A stretch of DNA of 12,365 nt from an uncultured Paenibacillaceae bacterium (GTDB lineage Bacteria; Bacillota; Bacilli; Paenibacillales; CALAME01). The notes beneath the pieces are model-generated. The model did no database searches and was not told the origin of the DNA. It saw only the letters and a program-made list of their open reading frames with translations. Of the stretch, positions 6,592-12,365 are shown piece after piece. The DNA is taken from the NCBI GenBank assembly GCA_937983035.1, contig CALKAN010000031.1:1-12365 (forward strand), read 5' to 3'. The position numbers and the translations under genes are program-made. The number at the start of each line of letters is the position of its first letter. Positions within the stretch are counted from its first letter, which is position 1.

Positions 6592-7302
6592 ATGCGCATA
6601 CAGATGAAGCGAATCCGATTGGATGAGATTCGGCTGGAGACCAATTTTCGCAGCAAAGAAAAAGATTTAAGCTTGGAGATGAGCTTGCAGCGGCACGGGC
6701 TTCAAGTTCCGCTGATCGTCGAAGGGGAGCATCCGCATCAGTATGTTTTGCTGGATGGCTACAGGCGGTTCTACGCGTTGCAGTTTCTAGGAATGTCGTG
6801 GGCGGAATGCGCCGTAAAGCCGCTCACGTCAGCATCAAGGAGAGCGATCTGGCGCTTGAGGGAAGAACTGCACAGCGGAAATAAGCGCAGCGAGCCGCCC
6901 CAAGCGGGGGGTGCGGGCACAAATGTGTCAGAAGTCAGAGCTGCGAGCCCGCTGGAAGGAGCGTATCATCTGGACAAAATGGTGCGCTGGCTGGTCAAGT
7001 CCTACTATTACGATCCTGCAGACATTGCCAAGCTTTGCCAAGTGGAAGAAGAAGTGATCCTCCGCTTTCTGCCCGGCGCTGAGCGCCTCCGCCGGCACGC
7101 TCGGGCAGATGATTTGCGCCGTGAACAGCAGGAGGAGTGGAGTTTGTATCCTGAGCATCTGTATCCTCCGCTGATTTACGGCGCCATGGTGTATAACCCG
7201 ATGAGCTATTCCATATTTGGGCCGCTTGATTCCAAGCATGATCTCGCGTTCCGGCGGCTTGCGGAAATGGATAAAATCCTCGGCGATGTTTATTTTTATT
7301 GA
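6592..7302 (+). CDS. ParB/sulfiredoxin N-terminal domain protein (orphan)
   Basis: A 236-residue protein with a ParB-like N-terminal domain. Residues 7-20 (RIRLDEIRLETNFR) match the opening strand and loop. SLEMSLQRHGLQVPLIV matches the LxxSIxxxGLxxPIxV segment, and YVLLDGYRRFYALQFLG (51-67) matches the GxRRxxA box. A second region with DPADIAKLCQVEEEVILRFLPG (about 142-163) resembles a helix-turn-helix, after a probably disordered linker near 96-115. The C-terminal ~60 residues, rich in Tyr and Pro, are not recognised. It has no ParA partner and is not beside an origin, so a plasmid- or chromosome-partition role is unlikely; a DNA-binding or nucleotide-dependent regulatory role is possible. 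It begins 81 bases after the permease and ends before a convergent glycosyltransferase gene. The ribosome binding site is weak (GGGTGTG). Confidence 0.75.
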   Translation: MRIQMKRIRLDEIRLETNFRSKEKDLSLEMSLQRHGLQVPLIVEGEHPHQYVLLDGYRRFYALQFLGMSWAECAVKPLTSASRRAIWRLREELHSGNKRSEPPQAGGAGTNVSEVRAASPLEGAYHLDKMVRWLVKSYYYDPADIAKLCQVEEEVILRFLPGAERLRRHARADDLRREQQEEWSLYPEHLYPPLIYGAMVYNPMSYSIFGPLDSKHDLAFRRLAEMDKILGDVYFY

Positions 7303-7392
7303 TGGCGGCAGGTCGTTAAGTCCTGATTGATGATATGCTTCTCTTCTTAGGGCGGCAGTCTCTTTGATCTAATTCTGTTCAGTTTCATTGCA

Positions 7393-7424
7393 GAGGGGTT
7401 AACTTGATGAGGGGTTAACGTGAT
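7393..7424. repeat. Tandem direct repeat of 16 bases
   Basis: GAGGGGTTAACTTGAT (7393-7408) is immediately followed by GAGGGGTTAACGTGAT (7409-7424), with one mismatch. Each unit contains the palindrome GTTAAC. It lies between the convergent ParB-like and glycosyltransferase genes, 26 bases past the glycosyltransferase stop. It could be a protein-binding pair or a simple slippage duplication; no terminator hairpin was found in this 148-base gap. Confidence 0.7.
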
Positions 7425-7450
7425 TTTCAAGAAGCGTTTCCGCATTCTCA

Positions 7451-8848
7451 TCATTCAGCTGCTGTGTCGGTTGTTTTTAAAAAATGGTCGATTTCTTTTC
7501 TCAGTTTCGCCATTTCCTCTTTTATTTCTCCAATTTCCTGCTTGTCTGTAATGCGGCTGAACAGCTTGAAGGCCAGCTTGTAATCCCCTCTGTAAAAATA
7601 AATGAGCCCGAGCAGCTTGTACATCGGAAACCCTTGCGAATGGACAAAGGAAAGCGGGTCATCAATTTGAATTAACTGCTGGAAAATTTGGTCAGTTAAC
7701 GCGAACAAAGCATTCGTGCTTTGTTCAAATTGGCTGGCCAATTCGTAATACAATCCGTCGATCGAATAAGGATAATGGTGATTGATCTCTTCTGTAATTT
7801 CCTTTAATTTGGCTCGGTTTCCTTCATCGCTGTAAATGGAGGCGAGCAATACTAAGCAAGCCAAATGAAAATGGTCCAGATCCGGCCCGCTGTCCTTGTA
7901 TTTCATCCCTTGATGGATGATGTCTATGATCTCTTCACGCGAATCCCCGAGATAATACTTTTCCCTGGCGAGAAAATAATGCCATCGAATATTGGAAGGC
8001 TCCAACTCGATCATTCGTTCCAAGAGCACTTTATTTCGGATGTATTTCTGCTTTTCATCGATGATCTGATCGGTGTAACCGTCATGGTTGAATCGAAGTT
8101 CAGTCATAACATAATAGATGTCTGTTCCCCTTTTTTCAATGTCGTGGCGCAGCTCCTCATGAATGATCCCGAAAAACTTCAGACCGGAAGATTTGTTGAA
8201 AATGCGCTTCGTGTGATGAAACTCACTGTCATCATGATTGACAATCGTCGGGCTGATGACGAGCGGTTCGAAAGGAATCTGGCTTAGAAGCTGCACCAAT
8301 TGCTTCAGGTCAGACGGCGAATCAACCAAATATTCGTCCGCGTCGATTTGCAAAATCCAATCGTTCGTAGAATATTCCAGCATCAGATTGCGCGCTGCCG
8401 CAAAATCAGACGTCCACTTCGCGGTGTAAACTTTCGCTTCTGGGAATTTCTCCTTGACGATGTCCAGCGTGCGATCGGCAGAACCAGTATCCAGCACGAT
8501 GATTTCATCCGCGAGTTCTCGCACGCTGCTCAAGCACCTTTCAATGCATCGTTCTTCATTATAGGTCATCACATTGACGGTGATGGGAACTTCGCTCCCG
8601 TTTTCATCCAAAAGATCTTCCAGGCTGCTTGCCAACTGTTCGAGGCTGCAAGTTTCGATCAACGGGATATCGTCTGAGTATTCCAACAGCTCTGAAATTT
8701 TATGGGAACACTTATGTATCGTTTGAAGCAGTTCGATCCGTTTGCCAATGCGCTCAAGCAGCCTTCCATTCGGATGCTGCGCGTTTGAAAGTTTGTCATA
8801 TGCTTGCATGTAAAAAGGCAGGCTGAATTTAGACTGGCTCAAGTTCAT
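7451..8848 (-). CDS. SunS-like family 2 glycosyltransferase with TPR-like C-terminus (bacteriocin glycosylation)
   Basis: A 465-residue cytoplasmic glycosyltransferase with a GT-A fold. After an N-terminal helical segment (1-87) the catalytic domain starts with PITVNVMTYNEE (88-99). It continues with ADEIIVLDTGSADRT and reaches the metal-binding DXD motif as IDADEYL (D169, D171). FFGIIHEEL and FNHDGY follow, as in the sublancin S-glycosyltransferase SunS and related enzymes. The C-terminal half has repeated helix pairs (LEPSNIRWHYFLAREKYYLGD and later units), consistent with the TPR-like dimerisation part of SunS. It is somewhat longer than SunS (about 420). The start at 8848 is chosen because AGAGG lies 8 bases before it; an ATG at 8899 and a further upstream in-frame codon have no such site and overlap a hairpin. 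Next to a double-glycine precursor on the same strand, its likely role is to attach hexose or GlcNAc to Cys, Ser or Thr of that peptide. Confidence 0.88.
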   Translation of the reverse strand: MNLSQSKFSLPFYMQAYDKLSNAQHPNGRLLERIGKRIELLQTIHKCSHKISELLEYSDDIPLIETCSLEQLASSLEDLLDENGSEVPITVNVMTYNEERCIERCLSSVRELADEIIVLDTGSADRTLDIVKEKFPEAKVYTAKWTSDFAAARNLMLEYSTNDWILQIDADEYLVDSPSDLKQLVQLLSQIPFEPLVISPTIVNHDDSEFHHTKRIFNKSSGLKFFGIIHEELRHDIEKRGTDIYYVMTELRFNHDGYTDQIIDEKQKYIRNKVLLERMIELEPSNIRWHYFLAREKYYLGDSREEIIDIIHQGMKYKDSGPDLDHFHLACLVLLASIYSDEGNRAKLKEITEEINHHYPYSIDGLYYELASQFEQSTNALFALTDQIFQQLIQIDDPLSFVHSQGFPMYKLLGLIYFYRGDYKLAFKLFSRITDKQEIGEIKEEMAKLRKEIDHFLKTTDTAAE

Positions 8849-8899
8849 AAGATCATCCTCTTTCCCGCGCAATTGTTGCGGATGTTGGTTAGATGCCAT

Positions 8900-8934
8900 A
8901 AGCAAAGAGGCTGATTTGCATCAGCCTCGGCTTG
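8900..8934 (-). terminator. Attenuator-like hairpin between precursor and glycosyltransferase genes
   Basis: On the minus strand GAGGCTGA (8928-8921), loop TGCAAA, then TCAGCCTC (8914-8907) forms a perfect 8-bp stem, extended by GCTT/AAGC across a small internal loop. It is followed by TTTGCTT. The short T-tract suggests partial termination, which would yield much precursor mRNA and less transferase mRNA. It sits 52 bases before the transferase start. Confidence 0.6.
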
Positions 8935-8968
8935 AATAAGCATTGTTTTCAGCAGTTGCACAATCTTA

Positions 8969-8989
8969 AGCGGACAGCTTGCGTCCGCT
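8969..8989 (-). other. Stem-loop after the bacteriocin precursor gene
   Basis: AGCGGAC/GTCCGCT form a perfect 7-bp stem with a 7-base loop, about 33 bases past the precursor stop. It has no T-run. It may protect the 3' end of the precursor mRNA together with the hairpin at 8900-8934. A small GTTATC-TGC-GATAAC stem at 9021-9035 spans the precursor stop codon. Confidence 0.45.
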
Positions 8990-9021
8990 CCATGATCATC
9001 TTCAGCTTGAATCGCTTATCG

Positions 9022-9240
9022 TTATCTGCGATAACTCCAAGTCGTCGTATATTTAGGCGTTTTTGACTTGCTGGAATTTTTAAACGAATAAGCGATAATG
9101 CAAGCAGGGAAGACTGAGCCCAGCGGGAACGGGCCTCTGAATCTGACTTTTCCGCATACGCCAAATCCGCCTTGCACGTTTTGCAGCTCTTGCTCATCCA
9201 GTACTTTCAAAAAAGCATTGGACTTTTTCATCGCTTTCAT
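9022..9240 (-). CDS. Double-glycine-leader bacteriocin (putative glycocin) precursor
   Basis: A 72-residue precursor. The leader (1-25) reads MKAMKKSNAFLKV then LDEQELQNVQGG, a textbook double-glycine leader (L-x-x-x-E-L-x-x-V-x-G-G) for cleavage by a C39 peptidase after Gly25. The predicted core of 47 residues starts FGVCGKVRFRGPFPLG and ends TTTWSYRR. It has no Asp or Glu, nine Lys/Arg (net about +9), two Cys at core positions 4 and 22, and a Ser/Thr/Lys/Tyr-rich tail. The ATG at 9240 is preferred because GGAGG lies 8 bases before it; a GTG at 9249 overlaps that site. The adjacent SunS-like transferase and the divergent C39 exporter mark it as their substrate. The core does not resemble sublancin or glycocin F beyond the leader, and the glycosylated residue (Cys, Ser or Thr) cannot be told from sequence. 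Antimicrobial activity is inferred. Confidence 0.85.
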   Translation of the reverse strand: MKAMKKSNAFLKVLDEQELQNVQGGFGVCGKVRFRGPFPLGSVFPACIIAYSFKNSSKSKTPKYTTTWSYRR

Positions 9241-9246
9241 CAATCT

Positions 9247-9253
9247 CACCTCC
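9247..9253 (-). promoter_or_regulatory. Ribosome binding site of the bacteriocin precursor
   Basis: GGAGGTG on the minus strand, with 8 bases between GGAGG and the ATG at 9240. It is the strongest ribosome binding site in the right half of the window and decides the precursor start, because the upstream GTG (9249) lies within it. Confidence 0.75.
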
Positions 9254-9288
9254 TTTCAAAATTTCATTTATCTTCCATTTCAGGAATC

Positions 9289-9316
9289 TTTATATTAAAA
9301 TGTACTTTAATTACAA
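9289..9316 (-). promoter_or_regulatory. Probable sigma-A promoter of the precursor-glycosyltransferase unit
   Basis: On the minus strand TTGTAA (9316-9311) and TATAAA (9294-9289) are separated by 16 bases, leaving a leader of about 40 bases before the precursor ATG. The match is good but not perfect and was found by eye. Confidence 0.5.
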
Positions 9317-9334
9317 CATCACCCCTTAATGTTG
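9314..9334. promoter_or_regulatory. Inverted repeat overlapping the precursor -35 region, possible operator
   Basis: CAACAT (9314-9319) and ATGTTG (9329-9334) form a 6-bp inverted repeat with a 9-base gap. It overlaps the proposed -35 of the precursor promoter and lies in the divergent region upstream of the exporter gene. It could bind a dimeric regulator, but short repeats of this size also arise by chance. Confidence 0.3.
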
Positions 9335-9406
9335 CAGCTGTATTCTATTAAATTTTCATATAAAAGACTGGTTTGCTTATCACTAACCCTGAATCATTTA
9401 CCAAAA

Positions 9407-9412
9407 TATAAT
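9407..9412 (+). promoter_or_regulatory. Possible -10 element of the exporter gene
   Basis: A perfect TATAAT lies 41 bases before the exporter ATG. No TTGACA-like -35 is seen at 15-19 bases upstream, so the promoter may be weak or activator-dependent, or the match may be chance in A/T-rich DNA. Confidence 0.35.
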
Positions 9413-9453
9413 GTTCGTTGTTTTTTTCTATTTATTGGGGGTAGTGGTAAAAA

Positions 9454-11622
9454 ATGTTCAAGCGGCGTTTTAAAGTGATTAAGCAGCATGATATGAAAGA
9501 TTGCGGCCCGGCATGCTTAGCGATGGTATGCTTTCATTATGGATTGAAACAATCGATTGCCAGAATACGTGAATTGGCCGGCACCGATTTGCAAGGAACA
9601 ACGATGAAGGGGATGGCAGAAGCAGCAGCCCGGCTCGGATTTGAGGCGTGCGGGGTGGAAGCTGAGACTCCGGAAGCATTGCAAGAGATTCCGCTGCCAG
9701 CGATAGCGCATGTGATGACAGATGATGGATTCAATCATTATGCAGTTATCTACAAGGTCAGTAAAGAAAAAGTATGGGTTGCAGATCCGTCAGTCGGGCG
9801 CCGCGCATATTCGGCAGCACAATTTTGGCAGCGATGGACAGGGGTATTGCTGCTGCTTGAGCCGGGTGAAACGTTTCAGCCAGGCAATGAAACGACGCCT
9901 GTGTTTCAACGATTTTTGCAGCTGCTCAAACCTCAAGCGAAACTTCTCGCGCCTCTTTTTTTCATTTCAATGTTGTTCAATGTACTCGGCTTGTTGGGCG
10001 CATTTTATTTTCGGCTGTTGATCGATGACATCGTGCCGAACGAGTCTGTGCAGTTTTTGCATGCTTTATCTCTGGCCATCGTCACGCTTTACATATTCCG
10101 TGCGCTTCTTTCCTATGTTCGCAATCATATGATATTGCATTTCAACCGAAGATTGGAGCAGGAGCTGGAATTGGGATTTTTCCGCCATGTGATCCATATG
10201 CCGATGCATTTTTTTGAAACGAGGAAAACGGGGGAAATCATATCGCGGATGTCAGATGCCGGACATGTGCGGGATGCGCTGTCTTCGTCGATGGTTACTT
10301 TGATGATCGATGCGCTCATGGTTATTTTGGGCACGATTTTGCTCTATTTGCAAAGCCCGTTTTTGTTTGGCATTGCATTGATGCTGGTGCCTTTTTATAT
10401 TTTGTCGGCTGTTCTCTTCCATAAGCCGTATACGGCCATTAATCATAAACAAATGGAAAGCAGCGCAAAGTTGACATCGTATATGGTGGAGTCTTTTCAC
10501 GGCATCGCGACGGTGAAATCATACAATGCGGAACAGGCAGTGTTGAAGCAGACGGAGTCCCGCTTTATGGAGATGCTTGACAATGTGTTCAAGCAAGGGA
10601 AATTGTTCAACTTCCAGGCTTCGATGCAGATGGGTTTGGAATTGATCGGAAGCACGGTAATTTTGTGGGTCGGCGCGGTGCAAGTGCTGGAAGGGAGCAT
10701 GACGCTCGGTCAGCTGATCACATTCAGCGCATTGATGAGCTATTTCTTGGATCCGATTTTGAATCTGATTCAATTGCAGCCTGAGATGCAGTCCGCGGTC
10801 GTCGCAGCGGAGAGGCTGAATGAAATATTAGATTTGAAAACAGAACTTGCGGAGCAGAAACAGGCGCAGGCTGCGCTTGAGCATTTAAAAGTGCCGATAG
10901 AAATGCGGGATGTGACATTCCGTTACGGCTCGAGGGCGCCTGTGTTGAAACAGATAAATTTTAAGATCGAGCCGGGGACGCTGGCTGCGTTTGTCGGAAA
11001 GAGCGGTTCGGGCAAAACAACGATCGCAAAATTGCTGGTGCGTTTCTATGATCCGGAAGCGGGAAACATTTATTTTGGCGACAGGCCGGCAAAGGAGATT
11101 GATCGAACTGCGCTTCGCGCCAGAATCGCCTATGCGTCGCAGGAATCATTCTTTTTTAATGGCACAATCTATGACAATTTATGCTTCGGGTTGGAGGAAG
11201 CTCCGCCTTTGAAAGAGGTGATTCATGCGGCTAAACTGGCACAAGCCCACGGTTTTATCAGCAAGATGCCGATGCAGTACGGGACAATGCTTGAGGAAAA
11301 TGGGGCCAACTTGTCCGGAGGCCAAAAACAGCGGTTGGCGATCGCCAGAGCATTGCTTAAAAAGCCGGATGTGCTGCTGCTGGACGAAGCTGCCAGCCAG
11401 CTGGATGCTCAGACAGAAGCTGCGGTAATCGATCAGATCGCTCAGTTGTGCAGGGAGCAATGCATGACCGTCATTCTAATCACGCATCGTTTAAGCACAT
11501 TGCGTCATGCAGATCAAATTTTTGTCCTGGAAAATGGAAAGTTAATGGAGCAAGGAACGCATGCTGAGCTCGTTTCTCAGAAAGGGAAGTACGTTCAGTT
11601 GCTTATGGGACATGATCAATAA
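9454..11622 (+). CDS. SunT-like peptidase-containing ABC exporter (C39 peptidase + TMD + NBD)
   Basis: A 722-residue bacteriocin processing and export protein. Domain 1 (about 1-140) is a C39 cysteine peptidase: Q11 (oxyanion), catalytic C17 in MKDCGPAC, H95 in FNHYAV and D111 in VADPS are all present. Domain 2 (about 155-460) is a six-helix type I exporter membrane domain. Domain 3 is a complete ATPase: Walker A GKSGSGKT (515-522), Q-loop in ASQESFFFNGTIYDNL, signature LSGGQ (620-624), Walker B VLLLDE (640-645) and H-loop H678. As a homodimer it should cut double-glycine leaders on the inner face and export the core. Length matches the family (about 700-730). It is divergent from the precursor and glycosyltransferase genes and is the only exporter seen nearby. 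Its ribosome binding site (GGGGG about 12 bases before ATG) is poorly spaced, suggesting modest translation. Confidence 0.95.
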   Translation: MFKRRFKVIKQHDMKDCGPACLAMVCFHYGLKQSIARIRELAGTDLQGTTMKGMAEAAARLGFEACGVEAETPEALQEIPLPAIAHVMTDDGFNHYAVIYKVSKEKVWVADPSVGRRAYSAAQFWQRWTGVLLLLEPGETFQPGNETTPVFQRFLQLLKPQAKLLAPLFFISMLFNVLGLLGAFYFRLLIDDIVPNESVQFLHALSLAIVTLYIFRALLSYVRNHMILHFNRRLEQELELGFFRHVIHMPMHFFETRKTGEIISRMSDAGHVRDALSSSMVTLMIDALMVILGTILLYLQSPFLFGIALMLVPFYILSAVLFHKPYTAINHKQMESSAKLTSYMVESFHGIATVKSYNAEQAVLKQTESRFMEMLDNVFKQGKLFNFQASMQMGLELIGSTVILWVGAVQVLEGSMTLGQLITFSALMSYFLDPILNLIQLQPEMQSAVVAAERLNEILDLKTELAEQKQAQAALEHLKVPIEMRDVTFRYGSRAPVLKQINFKIEPGTLAAFVGKSGSGKTTIAKLLVRFYDPEAGNIYFGDRPAKEIDRTALRARIAYASQESFFFNGTIYDNLCFGLEEAPPLKEVIHAAKLAQAHGFISKMPMQYGTMLEENGANLSGGQKQRLAIARALLKKPDVLLLDEAASQLDAQTEAAVIDQIAQLCREQCMTVILITHRLSTLRHADQIFVLENGKLMEQGTHAELVSQKGKYVQLLMGHDQ

Positions 11623-11629
11623 ACGATTT

Positions 11630-11661
11630 AAATGACAGACAATCGCTCGTTCGTGTCGTTT
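11630..11661. terminator. Weak stem-loop between convergent exporter and regulator genes
   Basis: AAATGACA (11630-11637) pairs with TGTCGTTT (11654-11661) over 8 positions, one of them G-T, with a 16-base loop. It lies just after the exporter stop codon. There is no clear T-run on the plus strand, so a terminator role is uncertain. Confidence 0.3.
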
Positions 11662-11731
11662 GGACGGTTGCCGGCTGCTCATTCCAGTTTGCAAAACGAT
11701 GAGATGAATCATGAATGCTGTGAAGGCGGCA

Positions 11732-12365
11732 TTATATGTTGGAACTGCTGAGAAAGCCCTGCCGTCGGTATTCTTTCGGGGTGACGCCCACGTTTTCGCG
11801 GAACGTTTTGGTAAAATACGCACTGTTGGAAAAGCCGGTTTGGAACGCGATTTCTTTAATCGTCATGGCCGTCGTATTCAGCAGCAGGCATGCTTGCCGA
11901 ATCCGGCGCGCCGTGATGTATTCCGTTAAAGTGCTCCCAGTTGCGTCTTTAAACAAATGGGAAGCGTAATATTTGGACAAGTGCAAATCTTCAGCTAACC
12001 GCTCTAATTGAAAATTTTCAGCATAATGGGTTTCAATCCATCTCATCATTCGTTCCGCATGATGCAGTTCGCGCTGTTTTCTCTCAAATTGCTTTTTCTC
12101 TTTTTCCCACATCTTGCGCAAATGCTGCAAGAATGAAATGAAAAATAAGGAGAATTCTTCTTGGAAGCGTTCAGGCGCAAATTCCGGCATTTCGGCATGG
12201 AACGTTTTAAGCAATTGTTCAAACGGTTTATTTCTATGGAAATTTCGAATGACTTGGGACGGCAATTCTTCTTCCCATAACGTTTTGAAAAATGACATTA
12301 AATATGGAAATGGCTTCAAGCAATGGATCATCTCGCTCGGTTCCAAAATCAGAATGCTGCGTATA
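11732..12365 (-). CDS. AraC-family transcriptional regulator, C-terminal part (5' end outside window)
   Basis: The visible ~210 residues hold a complete AraC/XylS DNA-binding domain at the C-terminus. The first helix-turn-helix is FQLERLAEDLHLSKYYASHLFK, followed by the linking helix LTEYITARRIRQACLLL. The second helix-turn-helix is TIKEIAFQTGFSNSAYFTKTF, ending with GVTPKEYRR. The upstream part (ILILEPSEMIHCL, then helices) looks like the end of a cupin-type sensing domain plus a helical linker. The frame stays open to the window edge with no start behind a ribosome binding site, so the gene continues outside. It is convergent with the exporter, and it may control either the bacteriocin locus or an unrelated sugar system beyond the window; AraC members with cupin domains more often regulate carbohydrate genes. 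Confidence 0.92.
   Translation of the reverse strand, partial: IRSILILEPSEMIHCLKPFPYLMSFFKTLWEEELPSQVIRNFHRNKPFEQLLKTFHAEMPEFAPERFQEEFSLFFISFLQHLRKMWEKEKKQFERKQRELHHAERMMRWIETHYAENFQLERLAEDLHLSKYYASHLFKDATGSTLTEYITARRIRQACLLLNTTAMTIKEIAFQTGFSNSAYFTKTFRENVGVTPKEYRRQGFLSSSNI

Noticed and set aside
7865..8677. Long plus-strand frames inside the glycosyltransferase gene
   Set aside because: They are antisense shadows; the minus-strand frame carries the complete GT-A motifs and a good ribosome binding site.
8849..8905. Longer glycosyltransferase start (in-frame upstream to 8905, or ATG at 8899)
   Set aside because: These codons overlap the attenuator-like hairpin and lack a ribosome binding site, whereas AGAGG sits 8 bases before the ATG at 8848.
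8949..9197. An 82-codon minus-strand frame overlapping the precursor, with CKTCK and LCNC cysteine motifs
   Set aside because: It overlaps the precursor in another frame, has no ribosome binding site or double-glycine leader, and its composition looks like a frame shadow.
1..12365. CRISPR arrays, tRNA/rRNA genes, transposases or IS ends
   Set aside because: No spaced identical repeats, tRNA-like cloverleaf, rRNA-like sequence or transposase frame was seen on either strand.

Overview
The window looks like chromosomal DNA of a Gram-positive Bacillota bacterium, most likely of the Paenibacillaceae. This rests on strong GGAGG-type ribosome binding sites, frequent TTG/GTG starts, a lipobox sugar-binding protein next to a YtcP-type sugar permease, AraC-type regulation, and a double-glycine bacteriocin system. 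The assignment is inference; no rRNA or housekeeping marker is present.

Left part (1-3513, all + strand): the 3' end of a large gene of unknown function is followed at short spacing by an MBL-fold metallo-hydrolase, a class V (cysteine desulfurase-like) aminotransferase and a Gfo/Idh/MocA dehydrogenase. These probably form one catabolic operon, ending in stem-loops at 3540-3602.

Middle part (3514-7302): a lipoprotein sugar-binding protein and a YtcP-type ABC permease are separated by 465 bases of non-coding DNA. That stretch holds a 14-bp inverted repeat, A-rich TTCAAAA motifs and a perfect intrinsic terminator placed just before the permease. The permease lacks its usual N-terminus and first membrane segment, and its usual LplB-type partner is absent, so the importer looks decayed. 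An orphan ParB/sulfiredoxin-fold protein follows.

Right part (7303-11622): a compact, divergently arranged glycocin-type bacteriocin locus. On the minus strand are a 72-aa precursor with a textbook double-glycine leader and a 465-aa SunS-like family 2 glycosyltransferase. On the plus strand is a 722-aa SunT-like ABC exporter with an N-terminal C39 peptidase. The transferase should glycosylate the precursor; the exporter should cut after Gly-Gly and secrete the product. The predicted core has 47 residues, is very basic (about +9), has only two Cys, and carries a Ser/Thr/Lys/Tyr-rich tail. That differs from sublancin and glycocin F. No thiol-disulfide oxidoreductase or obvious immunity gene is present. 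This locus is the main candidate for something undescribed.

Right edge (11732-12365): the C-terminal part of an AraC-family regulator, convergent with the exporter and running out of the window.
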